Assembly: GCA_033856025.1 (NCBI GenBank)
Contig: JAWVFQ010000006.1
Coordinates: 1-64,000 of the forward strand
Source: AC-38 sp033856025
GTDB lineage: Bacteria > Actinomycetota > Thermoleophilia > Solirubrobacterales > Solirubrobacteraceae
Direction: 5' to 3'
DNA length: 64,000 nt
The notes beneath the pieces are model-generated. The model was given only the letters and a program-made list of their open reading frames with translations, did not search any database and was not told the DNA's origin. This document shows, piece after piece, positions 52,270-61,376 of the stretch; within the stretch, counting starts at the first letter, position 1; every line of letters begins with the position of its first letter. Both the position numbers and the translations under genes were made by a program.

Positions 52270-54819
52270 CTACAGGCGAGGATCTACCGGCTCGCTTTCG
52301 AGCGCCATCACCCCGAACACGCACTCGTGGACGCGGTAGAGCGGCTCGTGGCGGGTAAAGCGCTCGAGCGCCTCGACGCCGAGCCCGAATTCGCGAATGG
52401 CAAGTGAGCGCTTGCGACCGAGGCTCCGGCCTCGAAGCCGGTCGATCTGGCTCGGGTCGGCGTACTCGGGGCCGTAGATGATCCGAAGGTACTCCCGCCC
52501 GCGGCACTTGATTCCCGGCTGCACGATGCCCTTGCGGCCGCGGGCGACGAAGCTCATCGGCTTGACGACCATCCCCTCGCCACCCGCGCCGGTGAGCTCC
52601 TCCCACCACGCCCCGGCCGCCGACTCGCTCTCGGCGTCCGTCACGTCGACGACCCGGCGATCGGTCCGGACGAACCACTCCGGATCCGCGCTCGCCAGCC
52701 GGTCGCAGAGGTCCAGGTGCCAGGAATGGTCGCGATCCACGAACACGCCCGTTTCCGCGGCCAGCAAGTGAAACGGAGCCAGTCGCAGGTCGGCGACCCC
52801 GGTCACCGGCCACACGTACCGCCGGTAGGCCTCTATGTAGCGATCCACGTGCTCGCGGCGGCGCTGCTGGGCGTCGATCAGCTCGGCCACCTCGAGCCCG
52901 CGCGCGCTCCCGCGCTCAAGCGTCGCGACCGTGGCGTCCAGGCCGGCGCGCGCGGCGGAGCCCACGGCGGCGTACTGGCGGCGGATGAGCTCCATCGCCT
53001 TGGCCGACCACGGCAGGAGCTCGCAGTCGAGCACGAGCCAGCCGGTCCCCAGCTCGTCCCACAGTCCGGCCGCCTCCACGGCGCCCCGCACGCGACCCAG
53101 CATCGCCTCCGTCTCCGACGAATCGTCGAGGAAGGGGCGCCCGGTGCGGGTGTACACGGCGCCGGTCTCGCCGCGGTCGACTCCGAAGCGATCGCGGGCG
53201 ACGCCGGCGTCCCGGCAGACGACGACGATGGCGCGCGAGCCCATGTGCTTCTCCTCGCAGATCACGCGCGGCACGCCGTCCGCGCGGTACTCGGCGAACG
53301 CCTCGCCCGGGTGCTCGAGCAGGTCGGGACGCTGGGAGGTGGCCGTCGGGGCCATGGTCGGCGGCAGGTACACGAGCCAGCGTGGATCGATCGCGAAGCG
53401 GCTCATCACCTCCAGGGCCGCGGCGGCGTTCTCCCCGCGGATCGTGACTGTCCGGGCCAGACGCGTGGGCACGATCCGCTTGCCCTGGACGTCGTCGACG
53501 TCGAGCAGGAACGGCGCGCGGTCCTCTTCCTGTCGCGCCGCGGCGTCGCCGGGATCCAGGAACGGCTTGACCGGCTCGTAGTAGGTGCGGTGCGCCGGGA
53601 CGGAGACGAGCTCTCGCTCGGGCCACCGCAGGGCAGTGAGCCGGCCGCCGAACACGCACCCGGTGTCGATGTTGATCGTGTTGTTGACCCACTCCGGCTC
53701 GGCGACGGGCGTATGGCCATAGACCACGGCCGCCCGGCCACGGTAGTCGGCGGCCCACTGCAGCCGAACGGGCAGGCCGAACTCATCGGTCTCGCCGGTC
53801 GTCTCTCCGAAGAGGGCGAACTCCCGGACGCGTCCCGAGGCGCGCCCCTGGTAAGCCTCCTTCATCCCGGCGTGCGCCACGACCAGGTCGCCCGCGTCGA
53901 GGACGGCGTGGCTCACCAGGTTCTCCAGGAAATCTCCGACGCTGGCCCGAAACCCGTCCGTCTCGGCCGCGAGCTGCTCGAGGGTTTGGCCGAGCCCATG
54001 GGCGATCTTCACGTCGCGACCCCTGAGCTTGCGCGACAGCTTGATGTCGTGATTGCCCGGTACCGCGATCGCTGTGCCGGCCTCGACCATGGACATCACG
54101 AGCTTCAGGACATGGGGCGTGTCCGGTCCGCGGTCGCCGTAGTCGCCGACGAACACGGCGCGCCGGCCCTTCGGCGGCGTGACCGTGATGCCGTCGGGCG
54201 CGACGCCGTAGCCGAGCTCGACCAGGAGCTCGACCAGCTCGGCGTGGCAGCCGTGAACGTCGCCGACGATGTCGAATGGCCCAGGCTCGGCGCGGCGATC
54301 GCTCCATAGCGGGGCCCGGGTCACCTCGGCGGCTTCGACCTCCTCAGGCGACCTTAGGACCCATACACGGCGGAAGCCCTCGCGCTGAAGTCCCTTCAGG
54401 GAGCGCCGCAGCTGCGATCGCTGCTGGCGGATCACGTGGGCGCCGAAGTCGCGGTCCGTGCGCGAGCGGTTGCGCTCGTGGCACACCGCCTCCGGCACGT
54501 CGAGGACGATCGCCACGGGGAGCAGGTCGTGTTCCCTGGCCAGCCCGACCAGGGGCTTGCGCGCCTCTCGCTGGACGCTCGTCGCGTCGACCACGGTGAG
54601 CCGGGGCTGGGCGAGGCGGCGCGAGGCGATGAAGTGGAGGACCGCGAAGGCGTCCTTGGTCGCGCTCTGGTCGTTGGCGTCGTCGGAGACGAGCCCTCGA
54701 CAAAAGTCCGACGAGATGACCTCGGTGGGAGCGAAATGCCTCCCGGCGAAGGTGCTCTTGCCCGACCCGCTCGGGCCGATGAGCACGACGAGGCTGGGGT
54801 CGGGAAGCTCGATCCTCAC
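52270..54819 (-). CDS. pnkp: Polynucleotide kinase-phosphatase-ligase Pnkp (RNA repair)
   Basis: An 849-residue, three-domain RNA-repair enzyme, GTG start. Kinase (about 1-165): Walker A GPSGSGKST and VVDATSVQREARKPL, heals 5'-OH ends. Metallophosphatase (about 180-420): DIVGDVHGCHAELVELL, FVGDYGDRGPD, VPGNHDIKLS and YGHTPVAEPEWVNN, removes 2',3'-cyclic phosphate. Ligase/adenylyltransferase (about 480-849) with nucleophile Lys524 in CEEKHMGSRAIVV and GEGMVVKP. The start overlaps the hen1 stop as GTGA. With Hen1 it repairs RNAs cut by ribotoxins such as anticodon nucleases. Confidence 0.95.
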   Translation of the reverse strand: MRIELPDPSLVVLIGPSGSGKSTFAGRHFAPTEVISSDFCRGLVSDDANDQSATKDAFAVLHFIASRRLAQPRLTVVDATSVQREARKPLVGLAREHDLLPVAIVLDVPEAVCHERNRSRTDRDFGAHVIRQQRSQLRRSLKGLQREGFRRVWVLRSPEEVEAAEVTRAPLWSDRRAEPGPFDIVGDVHGCHAELVELLVELGYGVAPDGITVTPPKGRRAVFVGDYGDRGPDTPHVLKLVMSMVEAGTAIAVPGNHDIKLSRKLRGRDVKIAHGLGQTLEQLAAETDGFRASVGDFLENLVSHAVLDAGDLVVAHAGMKEAYQGRASGRVREFALFGETTGETDEFGLPVRLQWAADYRGRAAVVYGHTPVAEPEWVNNTINIDTGCVFGGRLTALRWPERELVSVPAHRTYYEPVKPFLDPGDAAARQEEDRAPFLLDVDDVQGKRIVPTRLARTVTIRGENAAAALEVMSRFAIDPRWLVYLPPTMAPTATSQRPDLLEHPGEAFAEYRADGVPRVICEEKHMGSRAIVVVCRDAGVARDRFGVDRGETGAVYTRTGRPFLDDSSETEAMLGRVRGAVEAAGLWDELGTGWLVLDCELLPWSAKAMELIRRQYAAVGSAARAGLDATVATLERGSARGLEVAELIDAQQRRREHVDRYIEAYRRYVWPVTGVADLRLAPFHLLAAETGVFVDRDHSWHLDLCDRLASADPEWFVRTDRRVVDVTDAESESAAGAWWEELTGAGGEGMVVKPMSFVARGRKGIVQPGIKCRGREYLRIIYGPEYADPSQIDRLRGRSLGRKRSLAIREFGLGVEALERFTRHEPLYRVHECVFGVMALESEPVDPRL

Positions 54820-56198
54820 CGGCTGAACACGGCCATCTGCGTCGGCGGGCCGACCTCGGCGTCCTCCGGGCCCACCGGGAGGTAGCGGACGGCGTACCCG
54901 TAGCGCTCCGCCACTCCCGAGGCCCAGGCGTCGAACTCAGGGCGGCTCCACTCGAACCGATGGTCGGCATGCCGCAGCTCGCCGGCCGGCAGCGTCTCCC
55001 AGCGGACGTTGTACTCGCGGTTGGGTGTGGTGACCACGACCGTCGCCGGGCGGGCCGACCCGAAGACGTTCTCCTCGGCGGCGGCCAAGCGAGGCGGGTC
55101 GAGGTGCTCGATGACCTCGACGAGCGCGGCCGCGTCGAAGCCGGCCAGCCGCCTGTCGCGATAGGTCAGGGGGCTCTGCAGGAGCTCGATCCGCTGTCGC
55201 TGGGCCTCGTGCATCTCGTCCAGCTTGAGCCGGCGGGCGGCCTGCTCGAGGGCACGGATCGAGACGTCCACCCCAACGATCCGTTCGTAGTCGTCGCGCA
55301 GGAGTCGCGCCAGCAGCGCGCCGGGCCCGCAACCCAGGTCGACCACACGCCGGGCCCCCGAGGCCTTGAGCACGGACTGGACGGTGCCGAGGCGCTGGTC
55401 GCGCAGCGATACGCGCTCTTCGAGTTGCTCCTCGCGATCGGGCAGGTCGGACTCCTCGACCGCCGGTGCGGCCTCGTCGAGCTGGGCGAGGGCCGGGTGG
55501 ACGAGGCGGGCCTGCTTCTTGAGGTAGCGCCGGACGATTAGGTCGCGCTCCGGATGGCCGCCGAGCCAGCCCTCGCCCCGGCGCATCAGCTTTTCGATCT
55601 CGGCCTCGTCGACCCAGTAGTGCTTTTCGTCGTCGAGCACCGGGAGCAGCACGTACAGGTGCGTGAGCAGGTCCGCCAGCCGACAGGAGGCGGCCAGGCG
55701 CAGGCCGACGTGCCGGCCGGCTCCCCACTCGGGATGTGCGCCGTCCAGGGGGAGGGGCGAGACGTCGACCTCGTAGCCCAGCGGCTCGAATACCCGGCGC
55801 ACCATTGCCTCGCCGCCGCGCGCCGGCACGACCGGCAGGGCCGCCTCCAGCGGAATGGCCGATGCCGCGAGATCCTCGTGGCCCTCACACCGCCCCGCCA
55901 TTGCGCTCTTGAACACGCTGACGAGCGCGACCGCCAGGAAGGAGGAGGCGACGTAAGGGCGGTCGTTGACGTATTCCGCGAGCGCGAAGTTGCTCGCGCC
56001 GCGCCCGCGCCGGACCAGGCCGACCGGGTCGACGTCGAGCAGGAGCGCGGCGGTGCAGCGATCCTCGGTCGCCTCCGGATAGAAGACCCATGCCGTCCCG
56101 AACGGCAGCGAGAACGACTGCACCCGATCCGGGTGCTTGTGCAGCAGGAAGCCGAGGTCTGTCGCCGGCTCATGGGTCGTCGCAATGGTCAGGAGCAC
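54816..56198 (-). CDS. hen1: 3'-terminal RNA ribose 2'-O-methyltransferase Hen1
   Basis: A 460-residue protein from GTG 56198. The N-terminal half (about 1-240) is the bacterial Hen1 domain that activates the Pnkp ligase (LLTIATTHEPATDLGFLLHK, then HPDRVQSF). The C-terminal methyltransferase (about 265-460) has SAM motif VVDLGCGPGALLARLL and the Hen1 metal site E-V-I-E-H-L with later HADHRFEW. It marks the repaired RNA end with a 2'-O-methyl group so it resists recutting. Operon with pnkp, GTGA overlap. No toxin or nuclease gene is beside it. Confidence 0.96.
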   Translation of the reverse strand: MLLTIATTHEPATDLGFLLHKHPDRVQSFSLPFGTAWVFYPEATEDRCTAALLLDVDPVGLVRRGRGASNFALAEYVNDRPYVASSFLAVALVSVFKSAMAGRCEGHEDLAASAIPLEAALPVVPARGGEAMVRRVFEPLGYEVDVSPLPLDGAHPEWGAGRHVGLRLAASCRLADLLTHLYVLLPVLDDEKHYWVDEAEIEKLMRRGEGWLGGHPERDLIVRRYLKKQARLVHPALAQLDEAAPAVEESDLPDREEQLEERVSLRDQRLGTVQSVLKASGARRVVDLGCGPGALLARLLRDDYERIVGVDVSIRALEQAARRLKLDEMHEAQRQRIELLQSPLTYRDRRLAGFDAAALVEVIEHLDPPRLAAAEENVFGSARPATVVVTTPNREYNVRWETLPAGELRHADHRFEWSRPEFDAWASGVAERYGYAVRYLPVGPEDAEVGPPTQMAVFSR

Positions 56199-56321
56199 CT
56201 GATCGAGGCTACCGTCCTGACGTGAGCCGGCGGACACTGCCGACGGCTGGGATCGCGGAACTTCTCTGCGTAGACGGCGAGCACCGCGCTCGCAGCTCCT
56301 AGCGCTCCGGCGGTGACCCTT

Positions 56322-56405
56322 TTCGAGCGCATCTGGCAGGACGGGGGCGTCGTCGACGCCGTGGAGGTGAAAGAGGCCCCCTTCGCCGGCCACCCAGGCC
56401 GCTGA
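56322..56405 (+). pseudogene. Fragment of a recombinase C-terminus
   Basis: 27 codons, FERIWQDGGVVDAVEVKEAP then FAGHPGR and stop, with no start or body upstream. A close copy (FERIWQDDGVVVAVEPKGPF) lies at 61065-61184 next to tRNA-Asp. The pattern resembles C-termini of serine recombinases in these actinobacteria (recognised from memory, not searched). The gap 56199-56413 otherwise holds nothing clear. Confidence 0.5.
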
Positions 56406-56413
56406 CGCCGGAC

Positions 56414-57460
56414 CTACGGGCGGATGCCGCTGCAGGCCACGTCGAACCCGCGCCGCTGGCTGGCCCGGCCCAGGCTCGACGGCCGGGCGAGCTGCGAGGT
56501 GGGCGCGAACACGACCACGCGGCGGTAGTCGCTCACGTAGACGCGGTTGCTCTCGTCGACCGCGAGGAACGTGGGCGTCTCGAGCGTCCCGCCGCCGAAC
56601 GACTCGATGAAGCCGCCGTCGGCGGTGAGGTGGTCGATCCGCCGGTTGCAGCGGTCGGCGACGAACAGGGTGCCGTCGCGGGCCACCGCCACGCCGGCGG
56701 GCTTGAGGAAGCGGCCGGCGCCCGTCCCGGACTGGCCGAACTCGCCGATGAGGGACCCGGACGGACCGAAGACGATGACCTTGCGGCGGATGGAGTCGGT
56801 GACGTACACGCGGTCGCCCCCCGGGGAGACCGCGACGTCGTAGGGCGTGACGAACTGGCCGCGCCGGCGGCCGAAACCGCCCCAGGCGCCGAGGTAGCCG
56901 CCGTCGAGCGTCCAGCGCTGCACGCGGTAGTTGCCCTGGTCGACCACGAACACGGTGGATCCGAACGTCGTCGCGCCCCAGGGCTGCACCCACTCCCCGC
57001 GCTTGGAGCCGTGGTGGCCGATTCGCCTGACGAACGCCCCGCCCTGCGCGTGGACCATCACGCGATCGTTGCCGGAGTCGACGACGTAGACGAGCCCGTT
57101 CGGGCCGACCGCGAATCCGGCAGGCTGGTAGAAGCGCCCCTTCATACTCACGCGATTGATCGCGCCGCTGTCGCGGCCGCGACTGCCGAACTGCCCCTGG
57201 AAGGCACCGCTCCTCGAGAACTTCTCGACACGGTTGTTGCTGGTGTCGACGACGAAGACCGTGCTGCCGTCGCCGCTCAGCGAGATCCCGGCCGGGTCGT
57301 CGTACTGGCGGTTGGCGCCGCCGCCGAGGACGCCGCTGCCGAACTCGCCCGGGCCGCTGCCCAGCCGGCCCCACGTGTCGACCTGGCGATAGGCGCCCGA
57401 GGCCGGCGCGGCGAGGCCCAGCGCAAGGAGCACGGCGGCGGCGTGGACTCCGCGCCTCAT
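56414..57460 (-). CDS. Secreted NHL-repeat beta-propeller protein
   Basis: A 348-residue exported protein. Signal peptide (MRRGVHAAAVLLALGLAAPA). Six NHL blades follow, e.g. PAGISLSGDGSTVFVVDTSN, NRVEKFSRSGAFQGQFG, PAGFAVGPNGLVYVVDSGND, VYVTDSIRRKVIVFGPSGSL and PAGVAVARDGTLFVADRCNR. Propellers of this kind bind proteins or glycans. The start overlaps the stop of the small secreted-protein gene (ATGA), so the two form one operon. Confidence 0.88.
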   Translation of the reverse strand: MRRGVHAAAVLLALGLAAPASGAYRQVDTWGRLGSGPGEFGSGVLGGGANRQYDDPAGISLSGDGSTVFVVDTSNNRVEKFSRSGAFQGQFGSRGRDSGAINRVSMKGRFYQPAGFAVGPNGLVYVVDSGNDRVMVHAQGGAFVRRIGHHGSKRGEWVQPWGATTFGSTVFVVDQGNYRVQRWTLDGGYLGAWGGFGRRRGQFVTPYDVAVSPGGDRVYVTDSIRRKVIVFGPSGSLIGEFGQSGTGAGRFLKPAGVAVARDGTLFVADRCNRRIDHLTADGGFIESFGGGTLETPTFLAVDESNRVYVSDYRRVVVFAPTSQLARPSSLGRASQRRGFDVACSGIRP

Positions 57461-57873
57461 CGCCTCACCGTCGTGGTCCCGGCGTCCTGGGCGAAGCGGC
57501 CCCGGCCATCGTGGCTGCGGGCCAGCCAGCGCACGGTGACGCGGCGCCCGGCGAGCCTGCCGCGCCGGCCCGGCAGGGTCGGGAAGTGCTCGAGGTGCGA
57601 GTCGAACGTCCGGATCGAGAACGGCCCGCGAGCCACCACGACGCCGCGGACCGAGACGGTGAGGCTCCCCGTGCAGAAGCTGAAGTCGCCGGGACGGGGC
57701 GTGGACTGCGTCCGCGGCGGGCAGACGAGGCGCAGCTGGACGTCGCTCCCACCCGGACCGATGAACCCGCTGCCCTTGACGCGGACGCCGTCGTAGGCGG
57801 CGTCGGCCGGGGTCGCGCCAACGGCCAGGACGGCCAGGGCACAGACGGCTCCACTCGTGCGGCGCAGGCTCAT
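57457..57873 (-). CDS. Small secreted protein, unknown
   Basis: A 138-residue exported protein with signal peptide SGAVCALAVLAVGATPADAA. The mature part is a single beta domain with two Cys (LRLVCPPRT...FSFCTGSL) that may form a disulfide, then GVVVARGPFSIRTFDSHLEH and WLARSHDGRGRFAQD. It is the first gene of an operon with the NHL-repeat gene, 48 bp from the tRNA-Asp-like repeat at 57922. Confidence 0.75.
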   Translation of the reverse strand: MSLRRTSGAVCALAVLAVGATPADAAYDGVRVKGSGFIGPGGSDVQLRLVCPPRTQSTPRPGDFSFCTGSLTVSVRGVVVARGPFSIRTFDSHLEHFPTLPGRRGRLAGRRVTVRWLARSHDGRGRFAQDAGTTTVRR

Positions 57874-57921
57874 GAGCGCCGCAGGGTAGCGGGATCGAGC
57901 AGCGACGCACCGCTGAGGTCG

Positions 57922-57946
57922 AGCGGGAGCGACGGGACTCGAACCC
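57922..57946 (+). repeat. 25-bp copy of the tRNA-Asp 3' end (inner att-like site)
   Basis: AGCGGGAGCGACGGGACTCG then AACCC is identical to 61188-61212, the antisense of the tRNA-Asp T-arm and acceptor end. No other part of the tRNA is present. The flank GTTTGTCACCCCATCGAGAC is related to the flank of the 52212 copy, not to the tRNA. This fits an attachment-site duplicate between two tandem islands. Confidence 0.85.
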
Positions 57947-58631
57947 CCGTTTGTCACCCCATCGAGACTCGGTGGGCGGTGGGTGACCGCGTCACTTCGG
58001 ATCAGCGCGACGGCTGCTGCCGAGGCGCGATTGTGCCGTCGATGTCGAGTGCGACGAGGGTCAGGTGGCGGAGTGATCGGCCGCCGGGTGCGCGTGGGTG
58101 GACTCGCCGGCGAGCGGCGAAGATGAGTCTGTCGATGGTTGGCCATCGCTGGGGTAGTGGGCGGCGTGTGCCCAGCGGCTGGCTGGCTGGGCGGTGTAGT
58201 CGTGACGGCGGATGAGAGCTGCAACATCGACGTAGAACGTCTGGCGCGGAGAGTGGGTATGGATGCGAGCGGACCTCGAGGCGGCGCCATCGCTCACCGG
58301 CGTCGAGCGGTCCCAGCGGACGTTGCGACGCAGGCCGCTGATGCCGGCGAAGGCGGCGCGAGCGTTGCGTCGGCTCCCGATGAGAGCGCCCTCGAGGGTC
58401 TCGATCCGGACGTCGCCTCGATCGAACAGCGCGCGATGGCCGGCTTGCGGGAAGCTGTCAATCACGGTGTGCTGCTGCGCTGGCTTGACCCGCACCGTCG
58501 CGTCAGCCATGCGGTTGCCCGGGAATCGCCAGCGAAGCAGCCCGCTGAAGGTGCCGTGCGCGGTGAATCGCGGCGATGTCACGCCATTTGAAGGCCGCCG
58601 TGTGCGGTGAGGACCTCACCGAGCAGCGCGC
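57947..58631 (+). other. Gene-poor stretch inside the tRNA-Asp-bounded region
   Basis: About 690 bp with no supported gene. A 173-codon minus-strand frame (58061-58582) has no family resemblance, no clear ribosome site and an odd composition (HTHSPRQTFYVDVAALIRRH, many His/Ser). It may be a decayed gene. No tRNA, CRISPR or clear inverted repeat is seen. Confidence 0.5.
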
Positions 58632-59261
58632 TCACCCCGGCGCGCCCGCGAAGACCGCGCTGAGGATTCCCGGGTCACCCTGAACGCGCGCCAGGGGCAG
58701 CGCCTGCTCGAGCGTGAGCGCGCCTGCGGCGAGCCCCAACACGACCGCTGGTTCTGCGGTGAGGATCGTGTCGGGGCGCTGGTCGGGGTCGGCGGTGACG
58801 TGGGGGCCGTGCTTGTCGATCCGCAGCGTCACGAACAGTCCGGGGAGGTCGATTCCGATCTCGGCCGGACGTAGCGATGTCCGCTTGTGCAGCAAGGCGG
58901 GGAGAGCGACGGCCAGCCAGCGCGGCGAGAAGTTGTCTGTGCCTGGGCCGCTGATCATCGACGGGGTGCTCCAGCGGATCAGCGACTCGACGGGCTCGCG
59001 TAGCTGCGCGCCCCACGGGGTCAGGGCGTAGACGACACCGCCCGGCTCGCCGAGTTGCCGCTCGATCACGCCGGAGGCCTCCAGGCTTCGCAGCCGATCG
59101 GCAAGCAGATTGGTCGCGATCCCGTCGAGCGTCGCCTTGAGTTCGCCGTAGCGCAGCGGCCCGAGCAGGAGCTCGCGAACGATCAACAGACTCCAGCGAT
59201 CGCCGATCGTGTCCAGCGACCGCGCAAGCCCGCAGTACTGCCCGTAAGAACGAGACGTCAT
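58632..59261 (-). CDS. HxlR-family transcriptional regulator with SCP2-like tail
   Basis: A 209-residue regulator. The winged helix (about 1-100) has the HxlR signature GDRWSLLIVRELLLGPLRYG, then GIATNLLADRLRSLEASGVI. The C-terminal 100 residues (LPGLFVTLRIDKHGPHVTAD, EPAVVLGLAAGALTLEQALP) resemble an SCP2-like sterol-carrier fold that could bind the inducer. It is divergent from the SnoaL-like and hydrolase genes across about 66 bp and probably controls them. Confidence 0.9.
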   Translation of the reverse strand: MTSRSYGQYCGLARSLDTIGDRWSLLIVRELLLGPLRYGELKATLDGIATNLLADRLRSLEASGVIERQLGEPGGVVYALTPWGAQLREPVESLIRWSTPSMISGPGTDNFSPRWLAVALPALLHKRTSLRPAEIGIDLPGLFVTLRIDKHGPHVTADPDQRPDTILTAEPAVVLGLAAGALTLEQALPLARVQGDPGILSAVFAGAPG

Positions 59262-59327
59262 AACTTGACTTTCTCACGCCTGGTTGATTTCCTCAAGCCC
59301 TCCGTAGCTCCCGTTCGAAAGGCCTCG

Positions 59328-59843
59328 ATGTCCGCCACGGCTCCTGCCGCACCTTCTACCTCGCCCGTCTCCGCTGCGATCGCGGCCTATCGCGCCGCCG
59401 GCGAACGCGGCGACGCCGACGCCATCGGTGCGCTGCTGGCGCCCGACGTGGCGCTGCACTCGCCGCTCACGCAGCGCGTGCCCTTCGCCGGCCGCGACGA
59501 GGTCACAGCTATGCACCGCGACATCTTCGCCGTGCTTGAGGACCTTCAGACCGGTGAACCGCTGGCCCGTGACGACACGCGATCGTTCACCTTCCGCGCC
59601 CAGGTGCGCGGCGTCGAGCTCGAGGCCATGATGCTCGCGGAGTTCAACAAGGACGCGCAGATCGTCGACCTGACGATCTTCGCCCGGCCGCTCCCGGCCG
59701 TGGCGACCCTGTTCTCGGCGCTGCCGCCACGCGTCTCGGCGCGGCGCCGCGGACGTGCGATGGGCGCGCTCGTCGCGGTTATCGCGCGACCGATGGCGTT
59801 CGTCGTACGCACCGCCGACCGCCTCGCGCCGCGGTTCCTGTAG
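59328..59843 (+). CDS. SnoaL/NTF2-like protein
   Basis: A 171-residue protein with an NTF2-like cone fold: AAIAAYRAAGERGDADAIGA, LLAPDVALHSPLTQRVPFAG and VELEAMMLAEFNKDAQIVDL. It ends in a basic, hydrophobic stretch (ARRRGRAMGALVAVIARPMA). Members are small isomerases, dehydratases or binding proteins. It is the first gene of a rightward pair with the alpha/beta-hydrolase 7 bp downstream, under the divergent HxlR regulator. Confidence 0.85.
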   Translation: MSATAPAAPSTSPVSAAIAAYRAAGERGDADAIGALLAPDVALHSPLTQRVPFAGRDEVTAMHRDIFAVLEDLQTGEPLARDDTRSFTFRAQVRGVELEAMMLAEFNKDAQIVDLTIFARPLPAVATLFSALPPRVSARRRGRAMGALVAVIARPMAFVVRTADRLAPRFL

Positions 59844-59850
59844 GTCGACG

Positions 59851-60750
59851 GTGCGTGACGCGCGCAGGCCCGCCTGGGTCGATGACGAGCTGTTCCCATT
59901 CGAGAGTCGCTTCGTCGAGTTGGACGGGAACGTCGTGCACTATGTGGATGAGGGTTCGGGGCCGATCCTGCTGATGCTGCACGGCAACCCGGTCTGGTCG
60001 TTCGTGTATCGCGAAGTGATCGCCGCGCTGCGCGACCGGTTCCGGTGCATCGCCCTCGACTTCCCGGGCTTCGGGCTGTCCACGGGCGCTCCCGGCTATG
60101 GGTATCGCGCACGGGACCACGCCGACCTGCTCGTGTCCTTCCTCGACCGCCAGGACCTGTCGCAGCTCACGCTGGTCGGCCACAATTGGGGCGGGCCGTT
60201 CGGCTTGTATGCAGCTCAGCGGCGGCCGGGCACGTTCGACCGCCTCGTCCTGACCAACACCTGGGCATGGCCCTTGAACGGCGACCCGAGCAGCGAAGTG
60301 TTCTCCCGCGGAATGGGAAACCCGATCGGACGGGCGCTGCTCAGACAGTCCAACCTGCTCGTCAGCGCCTTCATCCCGTCAGCGCACAAGCGCCGCACGC
60401 TGTCCGCAGCCGAGATGGCGCACTATCGCGAGTCGACGCCGACCCCAGAGCGTCGCCTCGCCGGCGCGGTGCTTCCCGGTGAGCTCGTGGGTGCTCGCGC
60501 GTTCTTCACCGATCTCGCAGATCACCTTGGCCCGCTGCAGCAGTTGCCCACGCTTATCGTGTGGGCGGACAAGGATCCGATCTTCACCGACAAGTACCGC
60601 GAGCGCCTGCAAGCGACCTTCCCCAACCACACCACGACCGTCCTCCACGGAGTCGGTCACTTCCTGCAATCCGACGCACCAGCGGAGTTCAGCGGAGCGA
60701 TCGAGGCGTGGTGGGCCGACCTGGCCGGTGATGCCGGCACGGCCTCATAG
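59851..60750 (+). CDS. Alpha/beta-hydrolase, haloalkane-dehalogenase-like
   Basis: A 299-residue hydrolase, GTG start. Oxyanion/acid motif LLMLHGNPVWSFVYRE, nucleophile elbow G-H-N-W-G-G in TLVGHNWGGPFGLYAAQ, acid in VWADKDPIF and base in GVGHFLQSDAP. Haloalkane dehalogenases have Asp at the nucleophile (GHDWGG); here it is Asn, so the enzyme may be inactive or altered. Paired with the SnoaL-like gene. Confidence 0.85.
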   Translation: MRDARRPAWVDDELFPFESRFVELDGNVVHYVDEGSGPILLMLHGNPVWSFVYREVIAALRDRFRCIALDFPGFGLSTGAPGYGYRARDHADLLVSFLDRQDLSQLTLVGHNWGGPFGLYAAQRRPGTFDRLVLTNTWAWPLNGDPSSEVFSRGMGNPIGRALLRQSNLLVSAFIPSAHKRRTLSAAEMAHYRESTPTPERRLAGAVLPGELVGARAFFTDLADHLGPLQQLPTLIVWADKDPIFTDKYRERLQATFPNHTTTVLHGVGHFLQSDAPAEFSGAIEAWWADLAGDAGTAS

Positions 60751-61187
60751 CTCGCGCGACGAGCGCCGCCCGGACTTCAGCAGAGCGTCTCATCGTCTGC
60801 GACGTGGATCCGAAGTCCTCGCGGCTTGCCGTCGACGACTTGGACGGCGTCGCGTTTGCCCGCGCGAACCTGGTTGAGCACGGTCTGTCGCGCACCCCGA
60901 GGCGTCTGGTGTAGATCGAGACGCGATCGTCGGGATGGCGCGCGCGAGCGGCCGCGATCCCGGCGCGCAAGCGAGCTCGGCGTGTCCACCCAGACGATCC
61001 GGCGATGGGTCGCCGCCCTCACCCGTGGAGCGGATGTTCGCCTTGAGCCTGTCGATCGTCGCAGTTCGAGCGGATCTGGCAAGACGACGGCGTAGTCGTC
61101 GCTGTGGAGCCGAAGGGACCCTTCGCGGGGTACTTCCAGATGCTCGCCCAAACCGCTGAATCCCGATCCGAGAACCGGGGTGACAAT
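60751..61187 (+). pseudogene. Decayed recombinase/HTH remnants beside tRNA-Asp
   Basis: No intact gene in this stretch. A plus-strand fragment from 60970 encodes SELGVSTQTIRRWVAALTRG, a helix-turn-helix. Another frame from 61065 encodes FERIWQDDGVVVAVEPKGPF plus AGYFQML, reading on into the tRNA 3' end. The second is a near-copy of the 56322 fragment. On the minus strand, VLNQVRAGKRDAVQVVDGKP (about 60890-60780) may be another remnant of unknown origin. Frame shifts between pieces argue for decay. Confidence 0.55.
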
Positions 61188-61189
61188 AG

Positions 61190-61263
<74 letters not shown>

Positions 61264-61376
61264 GGGGGCGCGGGGTGGTGGCCGCCGCGCCGTGGGCTCC
61301 GGAGTATAGGACCGCAACTCCGCTCCCGTCCGGCGTGTTCTGGGGCCACTACGACCGCAGGAGGATGCGAGGCGCT

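Noticed and set aside
58061..58582. 173-codon minus-strand frame in the island
   Set aside because: No family resemblance, no ribosome site, unusual His/Ser composition; left as possible decayed DNA.
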